Below the pieces are notes generated by a model. It did no database searches and had not been told where the DNA came from. It saw only the letters and a program-made list of their open reading frames with translations. A stretch of 64,000 nt of DNA from Petunia secreta (taxonomy: Eukaryota > Streptophyta > Magnoliopsida > Solanales > Solanaceae): NCBI GenBank assembly GCA_029990175.1, contig JARKIP010000035.1, positions 18,341,501 to 18,405,500 on the forward strand, given 5' to 3'. Below are positions 35,385 to 47,505 of this stretch, one piece after another. Numbering within the stretch: position 1 is the stretch's first letter; every line of letters begins with the position of its first letter. Made by a program: the position numbers and the translations under genes.

Positions 35385-36088
35385 CACTCTCTCCATATCT
35401 CACCCTTTCCCCTTATCTATTCGCCTAACTCCCCATACCCTCTCCGATGCCACTACAGACCAGTGCACCACTACAGACAGATCAGCGCGCCACTATCAGT
35501 TTCTGGCCAAAATCAGTTGTGTGAAACAATAACAATGACAACTAGGCGATAACCAACAGCCAAGAAATCGCTGATTCTATCTACCAACTGTGATGCCATA
35601 GCTGTTACAGGCCAAATCTAGGGACACCGTCACAGAAAACTAGAATTACGCCGGCACCATTCCCAACCAGCAACAGTACACTGCCAACCATAGTCGCGTC
35701 AGGAGCAGATCGGTGCGGGACACCCATATCCTGCCTTGGGTTTGATCTCTTGAATCTACACACTTTATCTGCCTTATTCTTTCATTGTTTTGTTGTAGTT
35801 CATTCTTGATTTCACTCGTTTCTATTTGCTCTAGATTCCTGCTTTCTTGCTTCCATTATATTACCTTTTCCTTGTGATTATTTTGTTTCCAGCGTATCTC
35901 ATCCCCTATAAGTCTTGCTTGGTTCCCTGTATTGTTTGATGTTAATAGTTTTTTGTATTATTAAATCTGATCCCTTGAGTTCCTTTGTGATTTAGTTAAG
36001 TAGTAGCGTGGTGGATGTGTATTATGGTAGATTGAGGTTGTGTCCTCAGTCGAGGTTAAGCGAGAGGTGCAAGGGCGGTAGGAATTCT

Positions 36089-37059
36089 TTAGGTTAAGGA
36101 TTGGGTCATGGAATATTGGGCCATTGACGAAGAAATCTATAGAGTTGGTGAAGATTCTTAAGAAGTGGAAGATTAGTATAATTTGTATTTAGGAGACTAG
36201 ATGGGTGGGAACTAAGCCGCGGGATATAGACGGGTATAAATTGTGGTACTCTGGAGTCTCGAGGAGTAGGAATAAAGTAGGTGTTTTAGTTGATAGGGAC
36301 CTTCGCGAGCAAGCGGTAGAGGCTACGAGAGTGAATGATAGGCTGATGGCTATCAAACTTGTCATAGGAGGGCTCACCTTCGACATAACAAGTGCTTACG
36401 CACGCACCTCAAGCATGCTTGGATAAAGAAGTGAAAAAGCGCTTTTGAGAGGATGTGGACGAGGTAGCAAGCAGTGTCCCTATCAATGAGAAGCTTTCCA
36501 TATGAGGAGATATCAATGGTCATATCGAGAATCTCCGCAGGCCAATGATAGGGTGTATGGTGGTTTTGGTTTTGGGGATAGAAATGAAGGAGGAGTTGCT
36601 CTTCTAGATTTTGCTAAAGCTTTTGATTTGGCGATAGCTAACTCAAGTTTTTAGAAAAGTGAAGAGAACTTGGTAACATTTTGTAGTTCGGTGGCAAAGA
36701 CTCAGATTGATTTCCTTCTCCTGAAGAAGAGTGATAAGGGCGTGCGTAGGAAGTGTAAGGTTATCTCGAGCGAGAATCTTATTACCCAACATAAGCTCCT
36801 AGTTTTGGAGCTAGATATCGTAAGGCCGAGGAAGAAGAGGGATGTGTTAGAGCATCGTCGAATTAAGTGGGGGGCTCTAACCGTTGAGAATATTAAGGAG
36901 TTAGGGAAGAGGTTGGATTCCATAGGTGCTTGGGAGAGTTCCAGGACGCAAGTAGTATGTGGACTAGGACAACAGAATGCACTATGGGAGCCACCAGAGA
37001 AGTGTAAGGGTTTCGAAGGGAAACTCCTATGGACACGAATGGGACTGGTGGTGGAATGA
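36089..37059 (+). pseudogene. LINE endonuclease (APE-type)
   Basis: The first motif reads GSWNIGPLTKKSIELVKILK, then ETRW with the preceding Gln codon now TAG, then GYKLWYSG and LVDRDLREQAVE. The late motifs TQIDFLLLKKSDKG and CKVISSENLITQHKLLVLEL hold the Asp and His positions of the APE fold. This enzyme nicks target DNA to prime LINE reverse transcription. At least three stops or frame changes interrupt it. Confidence 0.78.
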
Positions 37060-37479
37060 AGATGTCTAAGAGTAAGTAAACGCCAAGAAGGTTGCATATT
37101 TGAAGTTATTAGAGAGCAGTGACGAGGTAGAAAAGAGGAAGAATAGGGAAGTATATAAGACTGCAAAGAAATAAGCAAAGTTAGTGGTTATTCCCAACCA
37201 GAAATATAAAGAATTAGCTGAGAAAAAGGGGAAGACCAGAAGTTGTATAGGCTCGTGAAAGGGGAGGGAGAGGTGATTGCGAGATCTAGACCAAGTGAGG
37301 TGCATCAAGGATGAGGATGGTACGGTATTGGCATAAAAGTCCTATATTAGATGGAGATGGAAGACGTACTTCCATAAGCTCATAAACTCTGAAGGTGACA
37401 GACATTTTGTGTTGGGTGAGTTAGAATACTCAGAGAGTCGCAAAACTTTTGGGTATTGTAGGCGTATAAGAGTAGAGGA

Positions 37480-38400
37480 GGTCAATGGGGCAATTAAAAA
37501 AATGTGAGGGGAAGAGCGACTGGGCCAGACGAGATTCCAGTGGAGTTTTGGAAGAGTACGAGTTGAGCAGGTATGTAGTGGCTGACCAAGTTGTTTAATG
37601 TCATCCTTAGGATGGAAAAAATGCGTGAGAAATGGAAATGAAGTAGAATGGTACCATTGTACAAGAATAAGGGTTATTTTTACAAATGCAACAACTATAG
37701 GGGCATACAACTACTCAGCCACACTTTGAAGTCTAGGAGAGGGTTGTGGAGATGAGGATGAGAAGAGATGTGACTATTTTCGAGAACCAATTTCGATTTA
37801 TGCGTGAGAGATCAACTGCAAAAGCCATTTATCTTTTGAGAAGGTTAGTTGAGCAGTATAGGGACAAGAAAAGGGACTTACATATGGTGTTCATTGATTT
37901 AGACAAAGCTTATGACAAGGTCCGTAGGGAGGTTTTATAGAGATGCTTGGAATCTAAAGGTGTTCTAATGGTATACATTAGGGTGACTAAGGATATACAT
38001 GAAAGAGCCAGGACTCGAGTGAGAATAGTAGAAGGAGACTTAGAATACTTCTCGGTGGAGATCGGGCTACATCAGGGGTCAGCACTTAGCCCATTTTTAT
38101 TTACACTGGTGAAGGAGAGGTGTCGTGGTGTATGTTATTTGCAGATGATATAGATTTACTTAAGGAGACACGCGGAGGTGTCAATAAGAAGCTGGAGGTG
38201 TGGAGGAAGACTTTAGAGTCTAAAGGCTTCAGCCTAAGCAAGACGAAGACAGAGTACATGTAATGCAAGTTTAGTGATGAATATGATGAGTTAGATATTA
38301 GAAATGAGGTTGTATTCTCAATTAATTCCCAAGAAAGGAGTAGGTTGGATGAAGTGGAGGCTTGCTTCCGGTGTACTATGTGATAAGTGAGCGCCACCTA
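37480..38400 (+). pseudogene. LINE reverse transcriptase
   Basis: Motif A reads HMVFIDLDKAYDKV (37746-37940 frame). A following frame has GLHQGSALSPFLFTLV, a typical non-LTR RT block. Motif C survives as CMLFADDI near 38125-38150 in another frame. A stop after REVL and several frame changes break the protein. Confidence 0.8.
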
Positions 38401-39029
38401 GGCTCAAAGGCAAATTTTATAGAGTGGTCGTTAGACCAGCTATATTTTATGGGGCAGAGTGTTGGCCGGTCAATAACTCAGACATTCAGAAGATGAGCGT
38501 GACAGAAATGAGAATGCTTAGATGAATGTACGGGTGTACTAGGATGGATAAGATTAGTAATGAAATCATTCATGTTAAGGTTGGTGTGGCCAGTGGCAGA
38601 GAAGATACGAGAAGCGAGGTTGTGCTGGTTCAGACACATGAAAAGGAGGAGTGTAGATGCTCCAGTAAGGATGTGTGAAAGATTGGATAGGACATGAGCC
38701 AGATCCAAATTACAAAGGACATGACCCTAGATTGGAAAACATGGACGTCGAGGATAAGGGTACAATGTTAGGTAGTGGTCGAGTGTCTTTTCTATTATTA
38801 GATGTAGTATTACGCCTATATAGACTATTTTCATCTTAGTCTTCGCTTGTATATCTACTGTTGTTATCTATTTATTTTGGATATACTTTAGTTGATATTT
38901 CTGTCTTGATTTTCAAACATGTTTTCTAAATATTTTCTCTAGTCGAGGACCAGCCTCTCCACCTTTGTGGGGGTACGGTCTGCGTATATCTCACATTCCC
39001 CAAACCTCACGTATGGGATAAATTGGGAA

Positions 39030-39050
39030 TGTTGTTGTTGTTGTTGTTGT
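39030..39050 (+). repeat. (GTT)n tail of the LINE
   Basis: Seven GTT units directly after the LINE 3' UTR sequence AATTGGGAAT. This marks its 3' end. Confidence 0.85.
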
Positions 39051-39427
39051 AGTATATTTGTGATTTATATAATTGGTACTAATAAAATAAACAAGTGGAC
39101 CAAATTTATCTGGGGTAGTGTCAAACTGAGACTTTCCACGGCTCTATTAGGACATATGCAAAACAAGCAAACCAGAGTAGAATAAGGCTACAAAACAACT
39201 AACATTTAAAAGTATGAAATGAAAACCTTTCTGATTCGCTGTGCGTTGATCAATTTCAAGTCACACCTTAACCTTGTACGTTCCAAAGTAGAAAAAGAGA
39301 GAAAATGTGCATAACAGTAAAAATAGATAACGAAAATAATGATAGAAGGGATAGAGAGATGTCTTGATAAGAGAGGAGTAGAGAAAAATTGTGTGGTGAA
39401 GAAACAGAGAGTTATAGTTGAAAAAAA
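39051..39427. other. Intergenic DNA, nothing recognised
   Basis: AT-rich sequence between the LINE tail and the Stowaway element, without repeats or long frames. Confidence 0.5.
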
Positions 39428-39429
39428 TA

Positions 39430-39702
39430 CTCCCTCTGTCCCAATTTATGTGGCACCATTTGACCGAGCACGGAGTTTAAGAAAATAGAAGTTGACCTTG
39501 TAAAGTATCAATTTTACCCTTGAAAAAGTAAGAGAGAGAAGATTTGAGTAGTAAAAAAATTGTTGGTAAGTTTAAAAGTATGTAGGGCCCAACAAGGTTA
39601 AATAGAGATGATGCATTAAATAGTTGTCAAATAAGGAAATTGGCACTTATTTTAGAACAAACAAAAAAGAAAATGGTGTCATATAAATTGGGACGGAGGC
39701 AG
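39430..39702. mobile_element. Stowaway-type MITE (273 bp)
   Basis: Terminal inverted repeats CTCCCTCTGTCCCAATTTAT and its complement ending GGGACGGAGGCAG, flanked by TA on both sides (39428-39429, 39703-39704). The TA target and the CTCCCTC end are the marks of Stowaway (Tc1/mariner) MITEs. It has no coding capacity and would be mobilised by a mariner-like transposase. Confidence 0.93.
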
Positions 39703-39704
39703 TA

Positions 39705-40287
39705 GAACAATCGTCTCAAAAATGTGAAAGGACAGAGGAATAAAAATCATGTTGTGGTAAAGGAAAAATATAATCCTTATGGTTGTTAGAGCTTGATTCT
39801 GGGAAAATCTATTTTACAAGGCATAGTTTGGGATAATCTAAGCAGGAAAAGATTCTTATTTTTGAACTTGAAACCATGAAAAGAAAAAACGATAGAAATA
39901 TCTTTGATGCACAATGAGAAAAAAAAAAAAGTTGAAAGCAACATCATGATTTGAAGTTTTCATTTAAAAAAGAAAGTGCCAATAAGGAAAACATGAATCA
40001 ATGGAAGAAACAGATTGCACCCCTAACACCATAGCTTGGTCCAAGTTCATCCAAGAAGTTAGAATCTTCACAATTTCCTCATGTTGCGTAAAAGAAACAA
40101 TCTTTGGCAAAATCTTGGTCCTACATGTTAGGGCCATTAATTTTGTCTAGAAATCGGATCATACAATTATTTTTTGGATTGATCTGTTTAATTGGGGTTA
40201 GATTTATTTATAAAATTGGACTGATAATTGGCTAATATTTAGACTTAACATGCTAATAAGCAGAATTAATTAATAAAATAGGACGAC
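39705..40287. other. Intergenic DNA, nothing recognised
   Basis: AT-rich, no frames or repeats of note. Confidence 0.5.
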
Positions 40288-40295
40288 ATGCAAAT

Positions 40296-40970
40296 TAGGG
40301 GTGGGCATTCGGTTTTTCGGTTCGGTTTTTAACTATTCGGTTTCGGTTTTTCGGTTTTCGATTTTGAAAAACTTCAATCCAATCCAAACCAAAATAAATT
40401 TGGTTTGGTTCGGTTTTCCTCTTTTCGGTTCGGTTTTTTTCGGTTTAGTTTTCGGTTTTTTCGGTTTTGTCATATAAGATAAACTTTAAAATGAAATACT
40501 TGAAAGAATATAAATACAAGTCAAAATATTAAACATTAAATCTAAATAATAATTCTAGATAAAGAGAGAACATGAATCCTCAGTAAAATGAGATCTTACC
40601 ATTCAAGAGGTAAAAACTGACTGAAACTTTTGATGAAAGCTTCACATGTATTATACCATAATACAAAGAGGCTAAAGTATTGAAAGCATAAAGTATTGAA
40701 ATATTCAAACTCTAAAACCCTTGAACAAGTTTAAGTTAAAGAGATAATCATAAAAGTATGAGAGCCTTTCTTTTTGTGTGTGTATATATATATTTCGGTT
40801 TTTCCGGTTTTTCGGTTTCTATGATTTGAAATCCGAAACCAAACCAAAACACCAAAGTTTTCATATTCTCAATCCAATCCAAACCAATTATTTAAAAATC
40901 CAAATCAAATTAAAAAAATAATTCGGTTCGGTTTGGTTTTTCGGTTTAATCCGAATAGTGCCCACCCCTA
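40296..40970. mobile_element. Non-autonomous hAT-type element (675 bp)
   Basis: Ends TAGGGGTGGGCA and TGCCCACCCCTA form inverted repeats, with a perfect 8-bp target duplication ATGCAAAT at 40288-40295 and 40971-40978. The subterminal regions are full of TTCGGTTCGG/TTTTCGG repeats on the left and their near-complements on the right, like the transposase-binding repeats of hAT elements. There is no transposase frame. Confidence 0.92.
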
Positions 40971-41061
40971 ATGCAAATACAGTAAATAAGAAATTATGTA
41001 TTTAATCACAAACAAAAGTAAATGAGCTCAAATAAATTAGTTAAGTAAACATAACCATAAA

Positions 41062-42100
41062 AAAATTCACCGCATGCCCTCCATAAGGAGTGGCTTTTAT
41101 AAAATTACCCGCGCTAAGTAATGTTTTAGCAAAATGCCCTTATTTAGTCCGCAAGCCAAGACTTCAAGGCAAAAAATTTATAAGTCTTGGCAATTGGCTA
41201 TACTTCAAGGGCAAATACTGTTTTGCCAATACTTCAAGTTATATGGCGAGAATGCAGGGAAAACTGGAAGGGACAAGTCTTGGCAATTGCCAAGACTTAC
41301 GACGAAGTGCAGCAAATGTTGCCTATTGCCAATACTTGCCGTTCAAGTATTGGTATATCGAGCGGGGTCAATGGCAAGTCTTGGCAATTGCCAAGATTTA
41401 CGGCCAAGTGCGGCAAGTATTGCCTAGTGCCAATACTTGAAGGGATAAGCGTTGAAAAGCGGAAAAAGATAACTGCAAGTCTTGGCCCCGGATTTTTTCA
41501 TTAAATCTTAATGGGGCATTTTTGCTAACTATCTCTTAGCGCGGACAAAAAGGCAAACCATTGCTTCCCGTGTCATATTTTTGAAAATGAGCCCATAACC
41601 ATAAATGCATGGCCATTTGCCAAAATATGACACGGGAAGCAATGGTTTTCCTTTTTGCCCGAGCTAAGAGATGGTTTGCAAAAATATCCCCATTAAGATT
41701 TAATGAAAAAAATCTGGGGCCAAGACTTACCATTACATTTTTCTGCTTTTCAACGCTTATCCCTTCAAGTATTGGCAATAGGCAATACTTGCCGCACTGC
41801 GATTGACCCCTGCTCGATTTGCCAACACTTGAACGGCAAGTAATGGCAATAGGCAACACTTGCTGGACTTCGTCCAAGACTTGCCCCTTCCAGTTTTTCC
41901 TGCATTCTCGCCATATAACTTGAAGTATTGGCAAAACAGTATTTGCCCTTGAAGTATAGCCAATTGCCAACACTTACAAATTTTTTGCCTTGAAGTCTTG
42001 GCTTGCAGACTAAATAAGGGCATTTTCCTAAAATATTCTTTAGCGCGGGTAATTTTGTAAAACTATTCTTTATGGAGAGCATACGGTGAAATTTTTTGAA
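41062..42100. mobile_element. Large foldback element (~1 kb)
   Basis: Two arms of roughly 500 bp are inverted copies of each other. The left arm starts AATTCACCGCATGCCCTCC and the right arm ends GGAGAGCATACGGTGAAATT. They are separated by a short unpaired centre near 41560-41620 (CATAACCATAAATGCATGG). Both arms contain repeated CTTGGCAATTGCCAAGA-like palindromes. The long arms suggest a foldback or Mutator-like MITE. I did not find a clean target duplication, so the superfamily is open. Confidence 0.75.
41275..41298. repeat. Perfect 24-bp palindrome
   Basis: Centred on GGCAATTGCC with arms reading AAGTCTTGGC. A second, imperfect copy lies at about 41375-41400, and shorter versions (GTCTTGGCAATTGG) occur elsewhere in the same arm. 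Confidence 0.9.
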
Positions 42101-42180
42101 ATGCATGGCCTCTAATGAAATATTATTTAAAAAATTATTATTGCACTTTTTAATCAAATATTGCCAATTGCGAAAAATGG

Positions 42181-42659
42181 AGGGACAAAATTAGGTGTCT
42201 AACAATAGGTGATATTTTGGATATGTTTGGTGCCATACCTGAACCTAATCTGGCTTCTGTAAGATAGAGAGAGAAAAAAGAGAATGAAGAAGAAAGAGTA
42301 ATTAATTGGATGAAATGAAGCTTCTTGAAGAGCAAAGGCTAAAGAGAGCAGAAAAGTGAAGCAAAGAGAAGAGTAGAAGAGAAAAAGAGAGGAAGATCCA
42401 GGGGAAGAGCCAAGAAATAAATAAAAACATGAGGAAGAAAGAGAGGAAGAGAAAAGAATTAGAGAAACAAAGAGTGAGGAAGAATAGAGGAAAAAGAATG
42501 ATTTGAAGAGAAAAAAGAGAGAAAGAAGAAAAGAAAAAGAAAGAACTTGAGAGGGAGAAGAGGATAAAAATAATATGGAAGAAAATAAGAAAAAAGAGGA
42601 AGAAACGAGGAAGAACCTAGGAAGAAACTGGAGGACGAGAAGAGAGTGAAAATAGAAAA
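42181..42659. other. Purine-rich stretch, low complexity
   Basis: About 450 bases of nearly pure A and G on the + strand (GAAGAAAGAGAGGAAGAG type). The opposite strand reads as a Ser/Phe-rich open frame of 157 residues with no domain. I treat it as low-complexity DNA. Confidence 0.6.
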
Positions 42660-43256
42660 TATCACGACCCATCTTCTAAACGAGTTGCGAGCTATACTCG
42701 GTACCTGAACTAGACCAATCAAACTCTTTAAATTTGTCTTTGATATTCTATCTCTGTCATGCTATGTCAATGACGTAATCTTTAAAACAATACTTCAATA
42801 AAAACTCAATTTGGAATTATATTTATAAGATAAAAAACTTTATAATGTAGTACAAAACTATGCAAAACGGACAACCACACCCAACTGTCAAACTGTCTAT
42901 GAAGTCTCTAAGAGTTTATACTTAACACTACTACTAACAATGAGAAAGGTTGGAAAAATAAAGAATCTCCAGGAACAAATGCGGAACTCAACAATTGACC
43001 GGGTAGTGGGAGGACATCCCAGCTCATAGCCCACTTGCCTGCAAAATCTGTGCCTATGTTGACTTATGTCAATGTAGTTTCCCATGAAGAGAACGTCAGT
43101 ACACCACGGCAGTGCTCAGTGAGTCTCAATGACCCCCCACTAAAGCGGGAACGAGATATTTATAAGAAACTTGAAATGCGCCTAATTCATTAGAACCATG
43201 AGAACATAAAACATTTAAAGAAAATTGAAATAACGTGAAACAATGAAATTATGAAC

Positions 43257-43341
<85 letters not shown>

Positions 43342-44969
43342 TTTAATTTTTGGGGAGTACCAATTAACTCTGACATAACATGATTCCATAAAGTCACCGT
43401 GTGATCGGCACAGGTTCGATCCCCGCCCGATCGAATAGGCCCCTTCATTGTGGCACCACACAGTTTCAGGTGATAGCGTGTTGTGCGTTTTGTGCCTTTG
43501 CCGTGTCAGGAAAATATTATATAAACTCCTACTTTGGCGAGTAGTTTCGGGATCAACATTAACCACTAAAGGTCACGAAACACTTCTCAGAACCTAAAGG
43601 TAACTCCTAAAATATTTCTATAAAACTTTACTTGACCACTTTAAGTTCCAATAAATTCCTTAAACATAATCCATGAATATAAACCATAATACTCTTGAGT
43701 AAAACATGACATGAATATATGAAGGGATTATTCAATATAGTTCAAGTTGTTCTTTAATCCATAAAAACTTGACATATAATATCATATACATTAACATAAC
43801 AAAATGTAAAAATCAATGTGTATAACTCAAGGATTAACTTTTGAACATTAACTAGAACAAAGTTTAGCTAATATATACTCTCTCGCTCCTATTAAGCACA
43901 TATTAACTCTTTAAGGTATTTTATCACACTGTGTAGGCGAGATTTTGTGAATAAAACCTCTTTAGTAAAAGGTTATATCAACTCACCTTGATTACTCATC
44001 GAGCCTAAATATAGTTCCAATCAACACACTTTACGTCACCCAACAACTATGACAATAACCATGTCAATACCAAAATTTCAATGTTTAATATCAATTTAAG
44101 AAATCTAGTTCATATTCTAACTTTCTCTGTTTTGAGCAATGTTGTCGTTAATCTAATTTGCTAGGATGCCATGTTCGTGTGTATAATCATGATACAATCT
44201 TCGCATATCCGTAGAGGAAAATAAAACTTTCCTTGAGAATGACTCAGAGATGATTTTGGCGGAGCTCACCAAAGCACCAAGACTAAGATTAATTTTCTCG
44301 TGTCTGTCGTAATAGCGAATGAGGCTTCGATCGGCTGTGCTAAATGTATGCATCTGAAAAGGTAAAATAATGTACCATGTATACTCTTTAAGAATCAGGA
44401 ATTAGACTTCAACTTGGACTTTAGTAGCTTTCCACCTATGGGCCACTTGCCCCCCTTGTTGTACGTCATTTGTAAAAAACCAATCTTCTGCTGATTACTA
44501 CTTTCTCTTTTTCTTTTTTTTTTCTTGTTAATATACTTTTTAGGCAAAATACCACTAAGCCTATAGTTTAGTGGCTGATTTTATTAATAATATTCAACAT
44601 AAAAGTAAATAAGGTCTTTTTCTTGTTAATATAGAAATCACTTTGGGCAAAAAAAATATAAAAGACTATATTCTCATACTTTCAACACAATTGAATATTA
44701 TGTACCTCTTCCATGATAATTATGCAACATACTTTTACTGTACATATCATAATCAGACCTTGTCATGATACACGGAACAAGTTTACTTAAATATTTCTCA
44801 AGTCAATAATGTTCTGAAACTTAGAAATTTTTTGAGGAAATGTTATATACTTCACCCCTTAATAATATTCGGCCTCAAATATTGGCTGGACTTTCTCCTA
44901 GCCCTTTTTTGACCCACTCTATCATATTTGATGAACTTAAGAGCTTATGGAATGTTTCAAGTCGCTACA
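42660..44969 (-). repeat. Reverse-strand gypsy LTR (~2.3 kb)
   Basis: The + strand reads TATCACGACCCATC at the left and ...TTTCAAGTCGCTACA at the right, so on the - strand it starts TGTAGCGACTTG and ends GGGTCGTGATA. Outside the right end, the - strand has AATGTTCTTAAGTACGGTAGA after CAAGGATGAA. This corresponds to the polypurine region and the GAGGATGAATGTTC motif that precede the 3' LTR in many plant Ty3/gypsy elements. It contains a 77-base (TA)n tract. The partner LTR is not in the window. Confidence 0.6.
43263..43339. repeat. (TA)n microsatellite, about 38 units
   Basis: Uninterrupted TA run inside the LTR. It yields a Tyr-Ile repeat frame that is not a gene. Confidence 0.95.
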
Positions 44970-46063
44970 TTCTACCGTACTTAAGAACATTCATCCTTGA
45001 ATGCTGCTCGAGTCATATTCTTGAATCACAAGTCATATTTTTCGAATAAAGTATTTTTATCTCTTTCTCAAAATTTCAACTCTATACCTCTGCACTATAT
45101 TTTAGTTCCATATTCTCGATCCTGTATCCCCAACGAATTCTATTTATGATTAGTTCATCAAGAAAATACTCATGACCATAATGAACGAACAACTCAAAGG
45201 TCTATTCCATACAACTTGCAGTAACTAAATGGAGCAACCAAATATCAAAATATACTTAGACTCGAAACTTTACGGGGCACTTTAAAATATCATCCCAGAT
45301 GACAATCAAGTAGTCTTTAAAACTTCAAGAGGAACTTATAACTTGTTCCAGTTTCTTAACTTTCTTGAGACCTCAAGACTTGGTTAAGTGTTAGATTTAT
45401 TAGAAATTTTGGTATAATCTCCCCCTGAAAATTGAAGTATCCAAAAATTTCAAGCTGTCCAACTTAATACAACATGTGTGCACAACAGTAGTACAACGAT
45501 TTATACTCAGCTATGGCCCCACCCGACCACCCAAAAGTTAAGACATTCTGATATCTCAAGCTCACACCAAAGTGTAATAACAAGCGAAATACATTGGCAT
45601 AATAAAAATTTAGGCATTGCTTTGTTCTTTCATATTCCGCTGCCCAATGCACTACCAATCGAGTTTCGTAAATAGTAAACCCACAATTTTATTTGGCTAT
45701 AATTTCATTAGCACCGAGTCAACTAACTCCAACAGATGTGACTAGCTAGCAAGGAAATATAATTACCTTCACCAATAGAATTATCTGTAAAAAGACTTCC
45801 ACCTTTGAAGTCGTAAGAAAAACTTCTATTTATTTCTCACAAAGACAAGTAATGACACCAAAAGAAGAAAATATATAACGAAATTTATATGCATTTTTTT
45901 TCTTTTCCTCCAGTAAGCAAGGTTACTCCTTCGATTTTCCACATGGCATTTCTAATCCTCTCTAGGGCAACATAAGACCTAGCTTCACATAACTATGATG
46001 TTCAAATCTATAAAAGAGAGATACCTCAATTTTTGGGATAAACAAAAATATTCTTGATGTTAT
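44970..46063 (-). mobile_element. Internal 3' part of the gypsy element next to the 42660 LTR
   Basis: Sequence inside the LTR at 42660-44969, with no convincing coding region. It is cut at 46064 by the start of an Athila-like LTR, so the rest of the element lies beyond the nested insertions or is lost. Confidence 0.4.
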
Positions 46064-46150
46064 TGTTGCTTCCAAACGCATACGCAAGTATACGTGGTCG
46101 ACAAGTAATAAAGTGATAAGATCAAGTATCATTTCCTCAGAGACTGTTGT
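46064..46150 (-). repeat. Outer Athila-like LTR, left fragment (87 bp)
   Basis: Reads TGTTGCTTCCAAACGCATAC and GTATACGTGGTCGACAAGTAA, the same as the start of the inner Athila LTR but diverged. It ends exactly at the inner element's target duplication GTTGT (46146-46150) and continues at 58591. Confidence 0.85.
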
Positions 46151-47491
46151 TGTTGCTCCCAATGGACATGCTAGTATACGTGGTCGACAAGTAACAAAAT
46201 GATAAGTAGAGTATCGTTCCCACGAGGACTATTCAGACTGGACTCCTAACAAATAATTTCTTAACAACTACTCAGGGATCTTTTCCAATAGTGAGAGTAT
46301 TATTAACTAAAGAACAGTAATTTAAATGGTGGAAATTCAGTCAAACAATGGTGCAAACTTTGGTTGTACATAATATTAACGAAAGGTCCAGGGTCAGAGC
46401 TACGACCAATCCAGTTGAGTTTTTCAATTGATTCAACTTCTCAAATCCCGGATTACTAACTAACAGATTAACTGTACCCGTGAAAACCTTTGATTCTTCA
46501 CGGTCTATGCAGGCTACTCCAATCCCTATATGTCTATGGGTTGAATCACGTGCACGCATTAACGAATTATGTAATTAGTTAAGCTAGGCGAGCAAGTATA
46601 TGTCTATCCTACTCACAAATTGGTTCCCTGATACCCAGGTTCACAATCTGGCGATACTCTTTCTTATTGCGTTCATAAATTCCCTCTTTCGAGTTCAATC
46701 TAAGAACCATAGATAATGCATAATTATTGGGTCCTAATAATTAAAAAAGTGAAATCAAGAAAGAATAAATAATCCGTTATTGGTTCAATATATGGAATTC
46801 AATCTTCAAACATCAACTGTCATGAAACACTCTAACCCTAGAACGAAAGAATTAGCCACGCATACTCATAATCATAAGACAATGATTTAATGAAATAATG
46901 ATGAAAAGATTAATAGATGAAAGAATAGGAGTAAATCCCTTTTTCAATGAAGTATGGTGCTCTCAAGTTGCTCCAAAGTCTGAACTCCCTTCAAAAACTA
47001 AGTAAAGGAGTATTTATAGTGTTTACAAAAGCCTAGCAATTAGTTGCGCCTAAGCCTAGACGAAATATGACTTCCAAAAATGTTCCAGGAGCGCTATAGC
47101 TGGCGCCCGTGCTTCAAAACGCGCTCAACAAGTCAGATTCCGTCGAATCTCGCACGCAATGGCCATGCCCCGCGCTCCAAAACGCGCCAGAAAGCTGAGC
47201 GCCATACCAGGCGCGGTGCGCCACCCAACACGCCTGCCCAGTTTCAGCTTCTCTTCGTCTGCAGCTCGCGTCACGTCGTGCCTCCATGTGCTCGATCCAA
47301 TCCTCAATGAAATTCCAACCTTTTCTTGCTCGATCATGCTCTTTAAAGTTCCAATTGCTCTTCATAACAACCTACAAGCATACGACATAAAATCAGTGCA
47401 AAATCACATTCGTTAACTAGAAAACGCGTGAATAAAGTATCCAAACATGAGGAAATATTGAGGAATTATAGGCATAAAATGTCAAACATCA
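46151..47491 (-). repeat. Athila 3' LTR (1341 bp)
   Basis: TGTTGCTCCCAATGG start and ATGTCAAACATCA end on the + strand. A CpG-rich stretch occurs at 47085-47300. Collinear with 57241-58585. Confidence 0.94.
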
Positions 47492-47505
47492 CCATCCCAC
47501 ACTTG
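47492..47505 (-). other. Athila polypurine tract
   Basis: The - strand reads AAGTGTGGGATGG directly before the 3' LTR. Confidence 0.8.

Larger units (their letters stand above)
35385..39050 (+). mobile_element. RTE-like LINE, broken
   Basis: Contains an APE-type endonuclease (36089-37059), a reverse transcriptase (37480-38400) and a (GTT)n tail at 39030-39050. That tail is the known 3' end form of plant RTE-clade LINEs. Copy C inserted in its C/T-rich 5' part, so the true 5' end probably lies left of 24084 (CT-rich at 24066-24083). Many stops and frameshifts make it inactive. No RNase H domain is seen, as expected for RTE. I could not find a convincing target duplication. Confidence 0.8.

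Noticed and set aside
36702..37178. 158-residue - strand frame
   Set aside because: Antisense shadow of the LINE endonuclease and connecting region.
42199..42722. Ser/Phe/Leu-rich open frames that look like membrane proteins
   Set aside because: They come from a purine-rich low-complexity strand. There is no domain, start context or homologue pattern.
43398..43440. tRNA or SINE promoter (GGTTCGATCCC resembles a B box)
   Set aside because: No convincing A box at the right distance, no cloverleaf, and no SINE-like 3' tail. One short match is weak evidence.
43215..43566. Tyr-Ile repeat protein
   Set aside because: Product of the (TA)n microsatellite.
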